Shown one piece after another: positions 32,354 to 47,300 of a DNA stretch of 64,000 nucleotides. Source of the DNA: Rhizomucor pusillus (lineage: Eukaryota > Mucoromycota > Mucoromycetes > Mucorales > Lichtheimiaceae). The position numbers and the translations under genes are program-made. The stretch is taken from NCBI GenBank assembly GCA_900175165.2, contig FWWN02000604.1, positions 1-64,000 of the forward strand, written 5' to 3'. Under the pieces are notes generated by a model that saw nothing but the letters and a program-made list of their open reading frames with translations, did not search any database and had not been told where the DNA came from. Within the stretch, counting starts at the first letter, position 1. Each line of letters starts with the position of its first letter.

Positions 32354-35300
32354 ATGTCTGCCTTGTCAAATATCGAGGCACTGATCCAAGACCTCAACGA
32401 GCATCGTCCCGAAGCCGAGAGAAAAGGAATCCAAACAAGTGTAGCTGACGCCAAGTCACTTGCGACTGATATTGCTACGCTTACGATGTCTGACGTACCA
32501 GATGAAGATCTGGGTAATTTGTTGATCTTTGAAATTTATGCATCGTGATTCATGACGATTCTTGCCGCTCATATATGCAGACTACGTGTCTTCCCTGCTA
32601 TTTCATCCGGATCAAGGAATACTGGGGTTCCTACATGCAAACGTTCAGGCTCGCGACAGTACTATTGTCTCCGCAGAAACCACACTACTTGAGTTTCTTG
32701 TTTCTTTCATACAGAGAGCGCGAAAATCCTTGCAGCCTCACGTCAACAATATTAAGGTTAGCTTGCACAATTTTTCTTGTTTTGTGAATACTCGTCTGAC
32801 GATACAGCTTTAGAGGTGCTGTCTTATTGTCTCTAATGCTTCATCGACTCGCATAAGATCCGCAGCAATCGATGTATTAGCCTCATTATTAAACACAGAT
32901 CAAAGCTCGCTGGACGTGAGCTCACTAAACGCGGGCGGAATATTTCAAAAGTATGGTGATGCGACATATCCTCCCTACAGAGCAACGAGTGTTAAATACG
33001 AGCAATCGCTGTAGGTATTGCCGTGAATTTGCTCTTCCAGTTACAAAGACTCCCCCGACCGTAAAAGGGCGCATCCTCGGTTTGCTAGGAACGATAGTGA
33101 AATATCAACCTGGAGAGGTCGACGACGCAAAATTCAAAACGGTTCAGAGATGGTGTCTGACCACATTGGATGACCAGCTGAATGTGCAAGAGAAAGCTAA
33201 CAATAATCTATTGTCGGGTGTAATCAATGGATTGGATGCACTCGCATCAACCTCACGATTTTCTATAAAATCAGGTAGAAAATGTCCTCTCTAAATTGTA
33301 AGCGGCCCAATTTCCACAAATAACTCTAAACTCTTGTTAGGCTCGGCCGAGAGTGACAAATTATACAAAGCCGTAAAGACGATGCTGGATATGCCAGAGG
33401 ATCTAGCACGATATTCGGTACCTATTGGTAAGAGAATGCTACAGCATCTCCGTTTTCTTTGTTGCTAAATGAATGTCTTGCAATAGCTGCGCTCGAATTC
33501 TTTGCAAATCATGCAATGTTGTTTGGAGATCGCATCGTTGAAGATAGCGAAGCACTGTATACATTGATAAACGCACTATGTGGACATAGGAATCGTGATC
33601 TGTCGAAGCTGGGATATCGGGCTATGGAGTCACTCTTGCAACAGGTATGTATAGGAGGAAATCATAGCATGGCAAACTAAATTTTAATATCGAAATTGTA
33701 GGTCGCAAGTACTTTGGCAAAGAGATCTGCTGGAACGAAAGAGCGACAGGCATTCTTGGTAAGTGCACTATCCCTTGCTCTTCTGGTATTGTCTACCGAC
33801 TATCTGTTACATAGTTCTATCTGAAGCTGTTTATGCAATATCTACGCTCGGATTTGGATAAGGTCGATTTTCGAAATTTATCTGTGGCGATCCGTGGCGT
33901 CGGTTACTTTGCAAAAGCATACCATAAATACTTGAAAGACGAAGATATCGTGGCTCTGCGTGATAACCTTGTCCAACTAAGTTCGTGGTTTTATTCAGAG
34001 TATGCATTAAAAACATCACGGATACACTGGAATGGGCATGGACATTAAATCCATCCAAAATAGGGCAAACGCTGATCAGGAACGACTTATGGCACATCTC
34101 CCTTCATTCATCCAAGCTTACAACCAGTTTGCGAAAAATCTCGATACTATACCAACGCCGTTCCTGAGAACCATTCTTACGCTAGTGGACGTTTTCGTGG
34201 CAAATTACAGCAGACTATCTACCTATGCAAAATCACCTGGTACAGTTGCTGTTCGAAATCTTTTGCTGACTCTGTATCAAAAAGGAGAAGGTGTTCTTCG
34301 AAATTTTCTTAGTGGACTATGTAAGATTTTAGGGGAACATCTAGGTAGTGATCCGGTAATATCTAAACCAATACATGTAGTTTACAATGCCCTCGTATAT
34401 ACATGCAGCGACGTTGCTCCTCCAGGTGGCGATGACCACAGAGCATTTATGGACTATGTGTACTTTTGGGATACCCTCTTGCAAGAAAGCAAGTCTACTG
34501 CGAGTGAATTAGGCCGAGATACCATGAGTGATGAGAAGAGCAAAAAGCTATTTGAGGCAGCGATTTTTGATGAATTCTTGTCGGCAGTGTTGCACCTCGT
34601 CAAAACATTCAATTTGGATGTGACACGCACAGAGGATCAAGAGGATGCGGATGACAAGACTGCGACGAACACCGACTTTCTGGGAACCGTTTCGGACACG
34701 TTGAGGCCGGTCAATGATAAGGATTTTGTTCTTTTCCAAAACCTTGTCGATTTTTGGAGGATTTTGCTGCCAAGGCTGGATACCAACCGGTTTCGAGAAT
34801 GGATTCGCCCAGCAAGCAGTGCTATCATAAATCTTAGCTTGCAAAAGCCTCTAGTTAGCGGCTTCTATACGATGCTCTCTGCCATATTATCAATAGCTGA
34901 TAAGATTGGTGTCTTTGCTGGTCTACGCAAGATCTATCAAAGTCAAATCTTTGCGCGGGAATCGAATGATCTGACTGCAGCAAGCGTCATATCTGAAGCT
35001 CAGGTATGTCCATTGACACTTAGATACTTAGTATCAGATGATGTTAACTTTATTTTACATAGACCGACACATACGCTGCTTTCTTATTATTCCGAGATTA
35101 TTTGCAGGAGGTCTGGTACAGACTCCAACAGTTCAAAGATGAGCTGCTGGCAGCGTGTCTGCGACTAGTGCTTGCATCACCGTTGACATTTTTCGATGTC
35201 CAAGAATTGGTTCCTCCGCTACGTACAGCGTTGAACCTTGGCTTGACTTACTATCCATTAGCTACCATCGCTCTGGATGCACTCGATCGCCTTGTAGACC

Positions 35301-38300
35301 CTGACTCTGAAACTTCAAAAGATTTATCTTACCTTGCTGAATTACTGCCGAGCATGAACGATTATCTGTTGATGGAACTCAAATCTACCAAGCAATTTGA
35401 ACCGACAGCTCGCCGCAAAGTAGCTCTTTCTCGCACAGTTCGAAAACAGCAGCAGATCCATCGGAAGCCTACAGCGGAACTCCTGGGTATCAGCGGGGAC
35501 GAATACACTAGCTTGCGAGATCTGCAACTACGGATCATGCGCTTCCTCGGCCGCATTGGTGGCGCTAACAAAGTGATGCTGAACAAAGCAGCAAGCTCGT
35601 CATACATGAATACTACCAAGGAGATGCTTGCGTGGGACCCCGACAGGAAGCTAAAAATACGCATCCCATTTGAAAATGCAAAGATAGAAATAACATTCGG
35701 TAAGACTGAAATCTTCATTTGCGTATATGTGGAAAATATTTTAAACCTTTTGTTAGATGAGCTGCTGCCCCGCATTTGTGAATTGGCTGAATCATCTCCA
35801 GACAGACAAATGAAAGTAGCGGCATGTGAGCTCTTACACGCTCTTATCTTGGTTATGATCGGCAACAGCGCATTCCAAGCACGTAACGATCGAGAGCCGA
35901 CTCTATCTCGATATCACAGCATTTACATACGTCTATTTCCAGTATTGCTACGTTTAGCTATTGACATTGACCAAGTAGCCAGGGATATGTTCCGCACACT
36001 TGTCGCACAACTTATCCACTGGCTCACGAACAATGCACAGTACGAAAATCCAGAAACAATAGCGCTTTTACAAACTTGTCTCGACGCTACCTGCGATTCG
36101 AATGCTGCCCTGCGATATTACGGTGCTGATTGTATTCAAGAGTTTGTCAAGTGGTCAATCAAGCAGACAAGTATACAAGCAAAAGAGAATCCGATGAATA
36201 TCAAGTCATTGCTCAAACGAGTTTACAACATGGCATCTAATCCCAGCAGCATGCAACGACTTGGGGCAGCGATTATATTCAACCGAATATATCGAATATT
36301 TCGAGAGGAAGCATCGTTAGTGGACGAGTTTACATTTGAGCTTTTGTATTGGATGCTTTTCGGTCTGCGGTTAGCAGAGGACGATCATCCATCAATAGGT
36401 GTATATTATCTTTCTGATTATATTACGAAGAGGTCTAATCCATTATATCGTTAGGCACAAGAGACCAGATCAAGGAATCTATATCGCATATTAAGCGTAT
36501 TCTGCGAGTGAAAGCTTCCATATTCCAAAAGGACAGACCTGGCAGGCGGAAGTTTCCTGGCATCGAGCATGCAGACATGTCTTCGCTTGTTGAATGGAGT
36601 TTTCGTCAGACGGGTCAACTTCAACGAGATTACGCCAAAGCTTGCATGAATTTCTTCACCGAATTCGTACTAAGTCTGCAAGGTTAGGGATGGGGACACA
36701 TATGCGCCTGGATTGAAATAATGCTAACAAGATGAGAAAGGTGTCTCTAGCGCAAAGGAATGGTTGAACGATGCTTTGAGCTCAAACGAACGACTCTTGT
36801 CGGATATATACGAAGGAAACAAACTCCATGTCCAATCGACAGCGTTAAATGATTCTATACAGTCCCAGACTGCTTGGGTCAAGCAGCTGAACTGTGCGCT
36901 AGACGGCTATGTTTGGCTGCTTGAACGCGAAATGGTGGATGCAATGCAAATCTTTGAGCAAGAGTCGTCGAGCCTCATGGAAGCAATTTTGCTGCTAGTA
37001 GATACAGATATGCAAAATCAGGCCAGCAAGGAAATACAAATGAATACGTTGGATATCATTCGCCTGCAAGGTCTTGTCGCCTATGCGAAATACCGCCTTG
37101 TTTGTCTGTTGCACGCCGTCGCCTCTTCACCTCGATCTCAAGATGCTTTTGGGTTCTTGGAGAAAGCTGGTCTTTTATTGAATCCAAAACTCACAGATCT
37201 CGTAGCCCGCATGCTACTTGAGCCTGAATATTTCGTAGAGGCCGTCCAAGTTGAGCAGGGCACGCTGTCGCTGTGGCTATCTTCGAAGAACATACGTAAC
37301 ATCACCAAGAGGTTTATTGATATCATGGATGACTCTGGACCATCGAGGTTCATTCGAAACTTGGCAAAATCGGCACACGCTATAATCTTCCGGAGTAACG
37401 TCGATCTGTCCGAGCTGGATATGGACCGAAGTAAGTACATTTAGTATTATGAGTTTGTAAATTTGCACTGATACGACAACAAATCAAGGTGCTTTGAACG
37501 ATATAGCACAGATGTTTGAAGGCATCGAAACTTTGCAATCGCTCGGTCTGTTGGATGTTGTTTGCAAATATGAACCTAAATTCGGCAACAAAAAGGCTGG
37601 ACAGCAATACTGTCAAGAATTATTCAACAAGTTCAACACTCTGAACACTACGGACGAACCTGCTTGGATCAATATCTTGGGGAACATGGCGTGCATTGCG
37701 TTCAATTATCCCGAGTTTGCCAAGGAGCATGGCCAGGAACTTCTGATCAAGCCATTTGCTACAGAGATAGAACGGTCAACGATCTATCAGAGATTCAATT
37801 GTCACGTAAGCAAAAATATTTTGCCTGCTCTGTAAATTTGTCTGGAACTTACCGCTCCCTTGCAAGATCAACGATATAATCGCCAGCCATTTTAAAGAGT
37901 TTGCTCCTCTGCTGGTTTCGAACGTTGGCGACAGCCTGATACAAAACATAATATTGGGCCTCGTCGCCCATCTCAAGTCTGAGAGAAAGGACCATCGATC
38001 GAAAATAGCGACGCTTACGGATGATGTAAGTTTAACATAGTTGTTGTATGGCAAAATCCATTAACACTTGTATGCAGCTTATCAATGGTACAACATTTCT
38101 GAAAGATCTGTACGTCAATAGCAGCTGCTTTGCTGTCGATGAGCATATCTAACGACAATCATTAGTATAAATGCTTGGAAGACACCGTCCAAGTTACCGG
38201 ATCTAGCAACCTTTATGAAAGACCTATTTGCGATAGAACCTGGCATTGTGAAGCGCTCAAAGAATGAGCCTGTTTTCGATACACTCTGCGATGCTTTAAA

Positions 38301-41300
38301 GCTTTTCCTTGCTCAAGATATTCCATTACCGCTAAAGACTGACGCCTTTGAGCTATTACCTATGTATATTTGCGTCGATGATTCTTGTTTGGATTCGGTA
38401 AAGAATTGCAGCGAAGTTATCGCAGCTCTCTTTCACTGGAACTTATACTACTTGTGTAGTTTGGTGATCTTATCAAAGAAGCAGTAAATCGGCAAATATC
38501 TGCGTATTTGATGGATTCTGACACGAATACCTCGACGTAAGTAGTTGGGATTCTACATTACTGCCAAAACGATCTAATAAGCTACGGTAAATGCTTCTAG
38601 GTACAGTCAGTGCTTATCGGCACTTGAGAAACTGCTCGATGTCATGTCCAAATTCCATTCTACGAGAATGTTTCAACTCCTCTTGCCCATTTTTATTCAG
38701 AACGATAAGCAAGGGGACGCTGCAGCCAGTATAAAACGACACATTGGAATCTTTGCCAAGGGCCTCGAGCTGCGTGTATTCGAGGAAACCACGCAGGCAT
38801 GCTTCAAGTATGTAGCTTTATGTCTATGAGTATGGCTGTCCTAGACTGTAAATCCTCCTTTCAGATATTATCAAGACAACCAACTGGATATGAAGATGCG
38901 AAGAAATGCTATCAAATTGGTGATATCTTTGCTAAGCCAGGTTCCAGACGACTATGTCATTGAGTTCTACAAGACAAACATAGTATACATTATGAAGACG
39001 GCCAAAACCGAGCTGCTGCGACGGGGCACAGACGACGAAGTGATCTGCGACATGGAAGAAAAAACGTGCGCTTTTCTCCTAATGCAAACATTGTACGAAC
39101 GTCTGCCCGCATCCAAGGTCCATGGCTCGGCTAGTCAAATCGCCACAGTCTGGGAGAAGTCTGAAAAAGCATCCGGTGAAGGTCGGAAAATGACAATTGA
39201 TTTGGTTGGCATGGCCCACAATGCAAAGAATAAAAAGGTAAAAGTGTAAAGGATTAGCTCCGAAATATCTCTTGGTTACTAACACGTCGTCGCAGAAACC
39301 GCACGAGTCAGAAAACGTGGCAAAGGCCCGGCTTCAGTATCACCAAGCCGCTTACAACGCCGCCGCTGCAGCTATTCTTCGTACGCAAAAGAATGAAAAG
39401 TTCTTTGTGGGTTTCCTGATTCATCAGAAACCATCGGAACCGTTGTGGGAGAATATCGTAGACACATCGCAGCCTATCCAACTGCGCGTAGAATTGAACC
39501 AGCCTTTGATGAAAACCCGCCTTGAGGATTTTCGCGCTGCTTCTGGTCTTCGCGCTCCAGCTCAAGATGCTCGAAATGTCTCATATATGGCATCAATTCG
39601 TTTATCTGGCAGCAGGTTTGTCCACATTTGAAAGTAACTGTCAATTTCTTTTCAACTGAACATATTTGGATATGGTAGCTTGTCTCAATCCTCATTGTCA
39701 GATGTATGTTTGTATGAAGGAGAAAAATTACTCAGCTATTCACAAACGATGTGTGTCTTTAGATGGCGTTGGAGGCTACTGGTCAGTCACCGTCAGTAGC
39801 CAACAGCCCGATTCAAACGACTGAAGCGGAGGAATTGAAGCCTGAGCAAGAAGAGCAAGCATTAGCCGAGGATGTGATAAGCAGCCCGAACGAAATGGAA
39901 GTGGACCAATTCAACAGCAATCCATGCATGGACTTTTTAGTCAAGATCGTACGACGAATGCACAAGACTATAACTCCACCAACCGGGGATACTTCAAAAA
40001 TGCCTCTGTGGATGGGCGAATTGAACAAAACTTTTAAAGCACAAGGTAAAACTTGACGCTTGCTTATCTGAATAATGATACTAAAGCCTTATCTGGAATG
40101 TAGACACTCCGTTAATCGTGAAGCTATTCCTGGCAAAGTTGATTATCAATTGCCCTGAAGCTTTCGAGAGCTATGCAAGTCACTGGATACGACCCATGAT
40201 GACACTAGTTATTCAAGGCGATCAATATGGAGAGCCAATGAACTACTTTGTTCAGGTAAGCAGGCAAAGGTTAACCAATTGAGCTTGCTTCTTATTTCTA
40301 GAAAAGGATCTTTGCGTGTTATTGATTGTGTGGGGTCGAAACGTCAGTCCAAATAATTCGTACGAAGACCGAGTTCTGCTGCATAGTTTTATCGTAAGCG
40401 GCGTAATTGAGTATACCCAATGATCAATCCACTAATTGTCCTGTAGAACTATCTTATGAAAAACGCATACCATGAAACTGCTCGCATAGTAAAGAATAAT
40501 ATCCAAACCGTCAAAGACATATTCAACAACTGGCGCCAGCAAATTGTTGTGCCCACGGTAAGGTTACTACTTAGAATATTTAGATATTTCATCTTTTAAC
40601 TTGTAGAAAAAAAAAAAAAAAGAAAACGCTGTTCGAACAATTCAGCGAAAAGGCCGACAATTCCAAGAGAAATAGGACAGGGTTGCAACTTACCGGCATC
40701 GTGCTTGCTCACGATCTTGACCCGTTCTACACGGGTCCTGAAGTCGATCTGGGAGATTTGACCGAGCAGGGTTTCTTCTCCAGCATTTGCGATAATCTTC
40801 GCAACAAACACCGCGATGTATACGCAGATGCAGCTGAGGTATAGATGATATATATGAGCACGGAAAACCCAGCTCGGTTACTAATAATTAGATGATAGGT
40901 CGCTGGCTGGTATATTTCCCATCTCAAAAATCGAGGAAAAGCGGTTGAATGGTTTGAAAAGGTGCTTACCAACAAGGTACTTGGTATTGAACAAAACAAT
41001 CAAGTTCCAATTTATTTATCTAATTGTATCTAGCTCAGAGCAATGGATCCATTGACTCAACAGTCTGGGGATGATACACGATTCCTGATATGCCTTCACC
41101 GCGTCCATCTACACGAGCAGTCAATCCCCCAAAATTTCATTACCAAAGTAAGCTTCCTGATGCCGAAGATATATGGTGATATAAAGATCGTTGCGCTTCG
41201 ATTACTGGCGACCTATGCGGACAGCATTGATGGACTTTTCACTTCGCTGATGTCGTTTGGCCTTCCTAAAATGCTAAAGAGCAGGAATGATGACTGGCAA

Positions 41301-44300
41301 CTTACTCTCTTGAAGCTACTGGATAAACTCTGCGCGAAGCAAAGACCATCCGATATGGAACAAATTTTAGATCCTCTTGTATCGACGTTTTCCACGCATT
41401 CAAACAAGGAGTGTCGGGTATGTATATATATGCAAAGTAAGACTATGTTGCCACCCAGTCTTTTACATTTATGAAAAGGTTCTATACTACTCAATTCTGA
41501 GAACTATATTCGACAATCTTATGGATACATCAGAACTTAAGAATAGGATCAAGGCACTGTTGCTAAAGGGTCTTGTTGATCCTGCTGAAGATATCCGGAA
41601 AGCGATGACGGCTTATCTGCAAACCCATTTTGAGCTTAGCAGCAACGTTTATGAAAGATTGAAAGGCATCATGCAGTAAGTAGTGTGCTAAGTGAACTGA
41701 AGCTAGCGTTGCGATAATTTTTTAACTTTGTACATCCAGTAATATGTACGATCCCGACGTCGAAAATATCTATATACTTTACAGCACCCAGATGATCTTG
41801 GAGGCGACCAAAACAAGCTACGAATATGACAAGCCCATTTTCGACGAGCCGTTGCCAAACGCAAAGTTTGACGAAAACTACCAAGCGATCGATACTTCGT
41901 GGCAGCGGAACTTTTCCATGACGCCGCTGTTCGTTGCAACGCAGGAGAGGAGTCAGGTTGGGGAAATCAAATATCTAGATGATGGATGCATAAATATTTC
42001 TGACATTCTGCTAGATGGATCCGGAAGAACTGGAAAGTAGAGTTCGCGCGACCCAGCAAACATTAGCATTCAGTCAAACACAGACAGGAGCTGGTGAGTG
42101 CTGCTACGTACAATTTCTACTGCAGACAATTTTTCACTTACCTGCCTTGCAGGGGGAAGTTTTGCATCCATTTTTGCTCCTTCGCAAACGTTAGGTTCGA
42201 CTTTCAGCAGCAGCGCGGCTTCCGAATCCCAGGCAGCCGTTGATCAATACCGGTAATTTAAGTCAATGCTAATTCAAGATATGATATACTAAAAGGCCAT
42301 ACAGCCAAGCTGTTGGTCGTCGAGGCGGTGGTGGAGCTAGTTTGTCGTCGGCACCAGAGAGCATCTATACAGGTCTTCGACGCCGGTTCATAAAGACGAC
42401 CGAAATGGACGCGGCTGCATTTTTCCGTCGACAGCAAGATAGACTGCAAAGAAGACTAAAGAGATATGAAATGCTTCAGAAACAAGCTCGAGAAAAGAAA
42501 GTCATTCTATATCGCAAATATAGAGTTGGTAAGTTCAATATGGCTATTTCGATATATCGATTGGATTTACTTATTACGAGTTTAGGTGAATTGCCTGATA
42601 TTCAGATAAAATATATGGATCTATTGGTACCACTGCAGGCGATAGGTTGCAACGATAATGCGTTTGCCCGCTTGCTTCATACAAAGATGGTAGTCGGCAT
42701 CGCAAATGATGCTCAGCGCAGCGGTCGATTGGTAAGGACTCGAGTATTACAAAAATTGCTGGTTACGTTTTGCTCTAATTGGAGCATAGGCCGATTACAA
42801 TAAGGAACTTGTCCAAGATATTGAAGATAGCTTGACACGAAGCACCCGACACTTTCCACCCGCAATAGGGTCGTTGATTCGGATCTGTTTCGAGTTGAGT
42901 GGCGACCCATCCATCTCAAGCGATATTATCAGTTCTGTCAGTCAAAAGAGCTACAACGAGCATATTGGAATTGCATTTCTAGAAAAGAAACTTCAGTATA
43001 ACTTGGCTAATGCACCTCAGGAACCAGGCAAGTAACTTTGTTCGTGGTATGCACATCGGGTTTCTAAAGATTTCATTAAATTACAGCATCAAAGAAGGCG
43101 CGGACGATCAAGACGCACAAACTTGTGGGCGACAAGGCACTTTGGAGCGATCTGGCCAATCTTTACCGGTCCATCGATGAACCAGAGATATTCCAAAGTT
43201 TGTATCAGCTACACGTTGCATCCTTTGATGAGCCAAAAGGTATGTCGAGCCGTTTTGTCTGGATATTAACAGAAACTGAAAAAGAAACGAAGATGCCATC
43301 AATGCGGAGCTAAAGGGAGCCTACAGTGAGGCTATTGTTCGGTTTACTGATGCTGCAGTAGAGCACAGCGCCGAAGCAGATCCGATTGAGGCAAGTCCCT
43401 GTTAGTATCAAGGGTAGTGCTTGTCGTTAACCATTAAACAAACTAGGCTGCACTCTGGAGTCAAGAATTGATTCATTGCTACGAACAGCTGACAGAGTGG
43501 CAGAATATATCCAACGAAATGCTAGAAGCATTTGAAGGAGATCTCGATCGGGCTTGGGAAGAGGAAAATAAGGTGAGTAATTTACATGCTTGTTACTGGT
43601 GGGATAAGCTTCATCTTATGTTTTCGCAGACTCGTTACGTGGGATACATTGTACGAAGCTTCAGCAAGCTGCGTTTTGGAACATTGGATGAAGGAGATGA
43701 ACTGGTGCCCTGGACAACCGAACGTCCCAACCCGCTCTTCAAGTTCCTATCTTCCGCAGCTGCCAATCCTGATCGGATGGAGTATCTCTTGGAACACCAT
43801 GCTTGTGGTATGCTGTTGCAATGAATGTATGGAGCTACAACGTCTAATTATCCTCATTTTTTTGGATACGCTTAGATGTGTCTTTGGCTGATATTTATCA
43901 GGAAGATTACGATCGTGCAAGATTTAATATACGCCATTCATACGATTCATTCTTATCAACCTGGACTGGTTTGCATCCTCTGGCTCACGGTAGTCGATTA
44001 TCTCGGTTAGGCATTCTCGAGCGCGTATGTAAATCCGATGTGGCTCAAGTTCATGATGATCTTCTATTCATGCATTTCATCGTAGACCGTTGAACTTGAA
44101 GATTTCCTCGATTTGGTCGGCGACATTCAAAAGAATGAATATACCAAAGGCAAAATCGAAAAATACATTCATTCCCTTTCCTCAAGGTAAGAACACACAA
44201 TTGATACAAGGGAATGTTTCTGACAGGTCACCATATATAGATACCCTGAGAGTAAATTAGACAGCATGGGCGTGTGGGGTGACATTGTGTACTCCAGGAA

Positions 44301-47300
44301 CGTCTTTTTGGATGATATCAAAAAGTTACTTCAGGACTCACAGGTGCTAGATATGTTTACAAAATCACGAGAAGGCAAAATATAACTTATATTTCCATGT
44401 AGGTCCTCACTGTCATCGACAATGATATCTTGAGTTGTCGCAAGATGATTGGAATGACGATGGCCGAAGCTGCTCGTGAACAGAACAACGTTGGTGTCTC
44501 AAGGAAATGCATCAGAGAATTGAGTCAATTAGGTTTAACGCCCCGCGAAAAGTCTTCCTTGCTTCTTCAAACCGAGTTGCAGTCAATCTTGGCGTTAGAA
44601 GACGAGAAAAAGAGGATTCAAAGAGTCTCGCGACAATTGCTCAAGATCGACTGGAACGAGGTAAACTATCTAGTAGACGATGCAGACTCTGCGAGCTGTT
44701 ACTAATTACTATTTAAAGTCTGATGTGAGACTGTATGATACAGAATATCTACTAATGGCTGCAAAGTTTCACGACGTGGCACGAAGTGATCTTTTTAAGA
44801 ATCCTGTTTACTTTGACGAGATTCAAGGGATTTCAGCGGTTAAAAAGCTTTGCAATATGCGAAATATCGGAAACGCCAATGATCTTATCAATTACCTTAC
44901 TCGAAGCGGATATAACTTGCTGCAGGACGCAGTCAAGAAATCAGAAAAGGAGGTACGTTGGAATTGGGAAGGATGAACACATATAGAACATATTATAACG
45001 ATCGAGATAAAAAGGTTGCTAGCAAAGCAAATTGCGTCTGGAAATTAGCAGAATACTGCGACGGTGTCCTGCGCGGCATTGAGGAAGCGAAAGAATTAGA
45101 AGAAGATAGCAAATTGAATGACGATAAACATGCGAAAAGCGCAGAGGTAATCATATGTATTGCACGACTTTGGAAAAGTCTCTCAAGATTGGTTATTTGG
45201 TCTAGATTAACGTGAATACCGATCAATATGCTCGAGTGGTGATTGGCAATTGCTTCAAAGCCATGAACTTGGAGAACAATCAAGCTATCGAAAAGTTTCC
45301 TCGTCTTTTGGAACTCATTGAGCGCTATCCAGAGACAGCGAACGAATTCAGACACAATGTGAGTTAGATATAAATGAGGTGAAAGACACCATCGGTAACT
45401 TAACACTCTTTTAAATCAGGCTGAGACCTTCGAACCAGTTTGGATGTATATCCGGTGGATCCCACAAATGGTGGCGACTTTGGATCACCCAGTCTCGCTG
45501 AATGTGTTCCCTTCCTTGCACAAGGTACTGCATACATTACACCTTGTCTAACAACGTGATTCTGACGATGAAAGCGATCCTATAGCTTGCAAAGGCCTAT
45601 CCGGCTGCATTGTACTACCCTTTCAATATCAGTAATGAACATTACGTTGCCTTGGGAGACAATATCGAGCAAGCCAACAGAGTTGAGATTGATAAGCTGC
45701 ATTCAGAATTGGAATCACCGTTGCTGAGCAAGTTCTGCACCGAGCTTCGTCGGCTGACAAACCCTGAACACATTGTCAAGGATTTTATTGACTTTTGCCA
45801 GGTAACATCTCCAACAAGCAGCGTAAATAGACAAGAAAAACTTAACTAGCTGTTCCTTTCCACAGTCAATTTGTAGCCAGTCAGATGTCAGCAGAGAGTA
45901 TATTCGGGCAATGTATGAACAGTTCAAGGAGCTGCTATTGAATCGTCAGAGTGAGAATATGGGCACGATTCCTAAGGCTTTTGCAACCAAGCACGCTACG
46001 CGTCTGCACGAGTTCGTGGGCCAGGATGGATCAAAGTTGACCAAGCTATCAAAGCGAGACATCACAACCATGGTAGACTATTACAAGAAACAGATGGCAG
46101 ATCCTAAACACAACGCATCGGGTCTTTTGAAATCTTACTCCACGTGGCTAGCTAGATTCCAAAGCACCGACTTTGAGGAGGTATGAGAAACCAAAAGGGT
46201 GAACTATTTTTTGTTTAACATTTTTACATACTTAGCAACTGGAAATCCCTGGACAATACACTGGTCTCAGTCGTCCGCGACCGGAGTTCCATGCAAAGAT
46301 TACAAGCTTTGACGAAAGAGTTCTGGTAATGAGCTCTATTCGAAAACCCAAACGGATCCAGATAAATGGCAGCGACGAACGCAAACACTTCTTTTTGGTC
46401 AAGGGTGGAGAAGATTTGCGACTGGATCAGCGCATTGAGCAATTGTTTGGAGTTATGAACCAGCTCTTAAAGAAGGACTCGTATTGTGCAAGACAAAATA
46501 TTCTCATTAATACGTACAACATTGTACCCATGTCAAGCAATATCGGCTTGATTGAATGGGTCAGCGATACCAAACCACTGCGTTCGTGCATCGATGAGCG
46601 ACCAGAAGACAAAGTGAGCATGAACAAAGCAACGGAAGCATACCGCACATACATCGCACGTTTCAAGGGAAGCATGATGGGTAAGTATAAATCCTGCTGC
46701 ATGTAAATTACACATAGCCTTTAACACACATTGTAATGGCAGGTTATTCCAATATGTTCAAGGCTTCTCGAGATCAGGTTGCGCCGCAATTTGAACAGAT
46801 TTGCAAGCAAGTTCGTCCGAACATTTTACGAAAATACCTGTTCAAACTATCGATATCGCCGGAGGCCTTCTTGTATATACGAAAAGAATTTGTACACAGT
46901 TTGGCAGCTATCTGCATCTCTGGATATCTACTCGGTGAGTCATGGACAATAATTTTTTTGACATTTTACTGAAACTGTTGGTACTAGGAATCGGTGATCG
47001 ACATTTGGACAACTTTTTGGTGGACATGAAGTCGTAAGTCTTGATAAGAAAGAAAGAAATGAGCATAGTTGCTAACAACGAGCTAGTGGCCAACTCATTC
47101 CTATCGATTTCGGACACGCTTTTGGAAGCGCTACGGAGATGCTACCGGTACCGGAACTGATCCCATTCCGTTTGACAAGACAGCTACTAGGAGTTCTCGA
47201 GCCCTTGGAGAGCAAGGACATCTTGCTGGTAGCGATGGCGAATATTCTGCGAGGTACGATTCGAAGTAACGGTGCAACTCCATACCGTGAACTAATCAAC

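Noticed and set aside
35362..35865. 167-codon minus-strand frame inside DNA-PKcs
   Set aside because: It is the antisense shadow of a well-supported DNA-PKcs exon.
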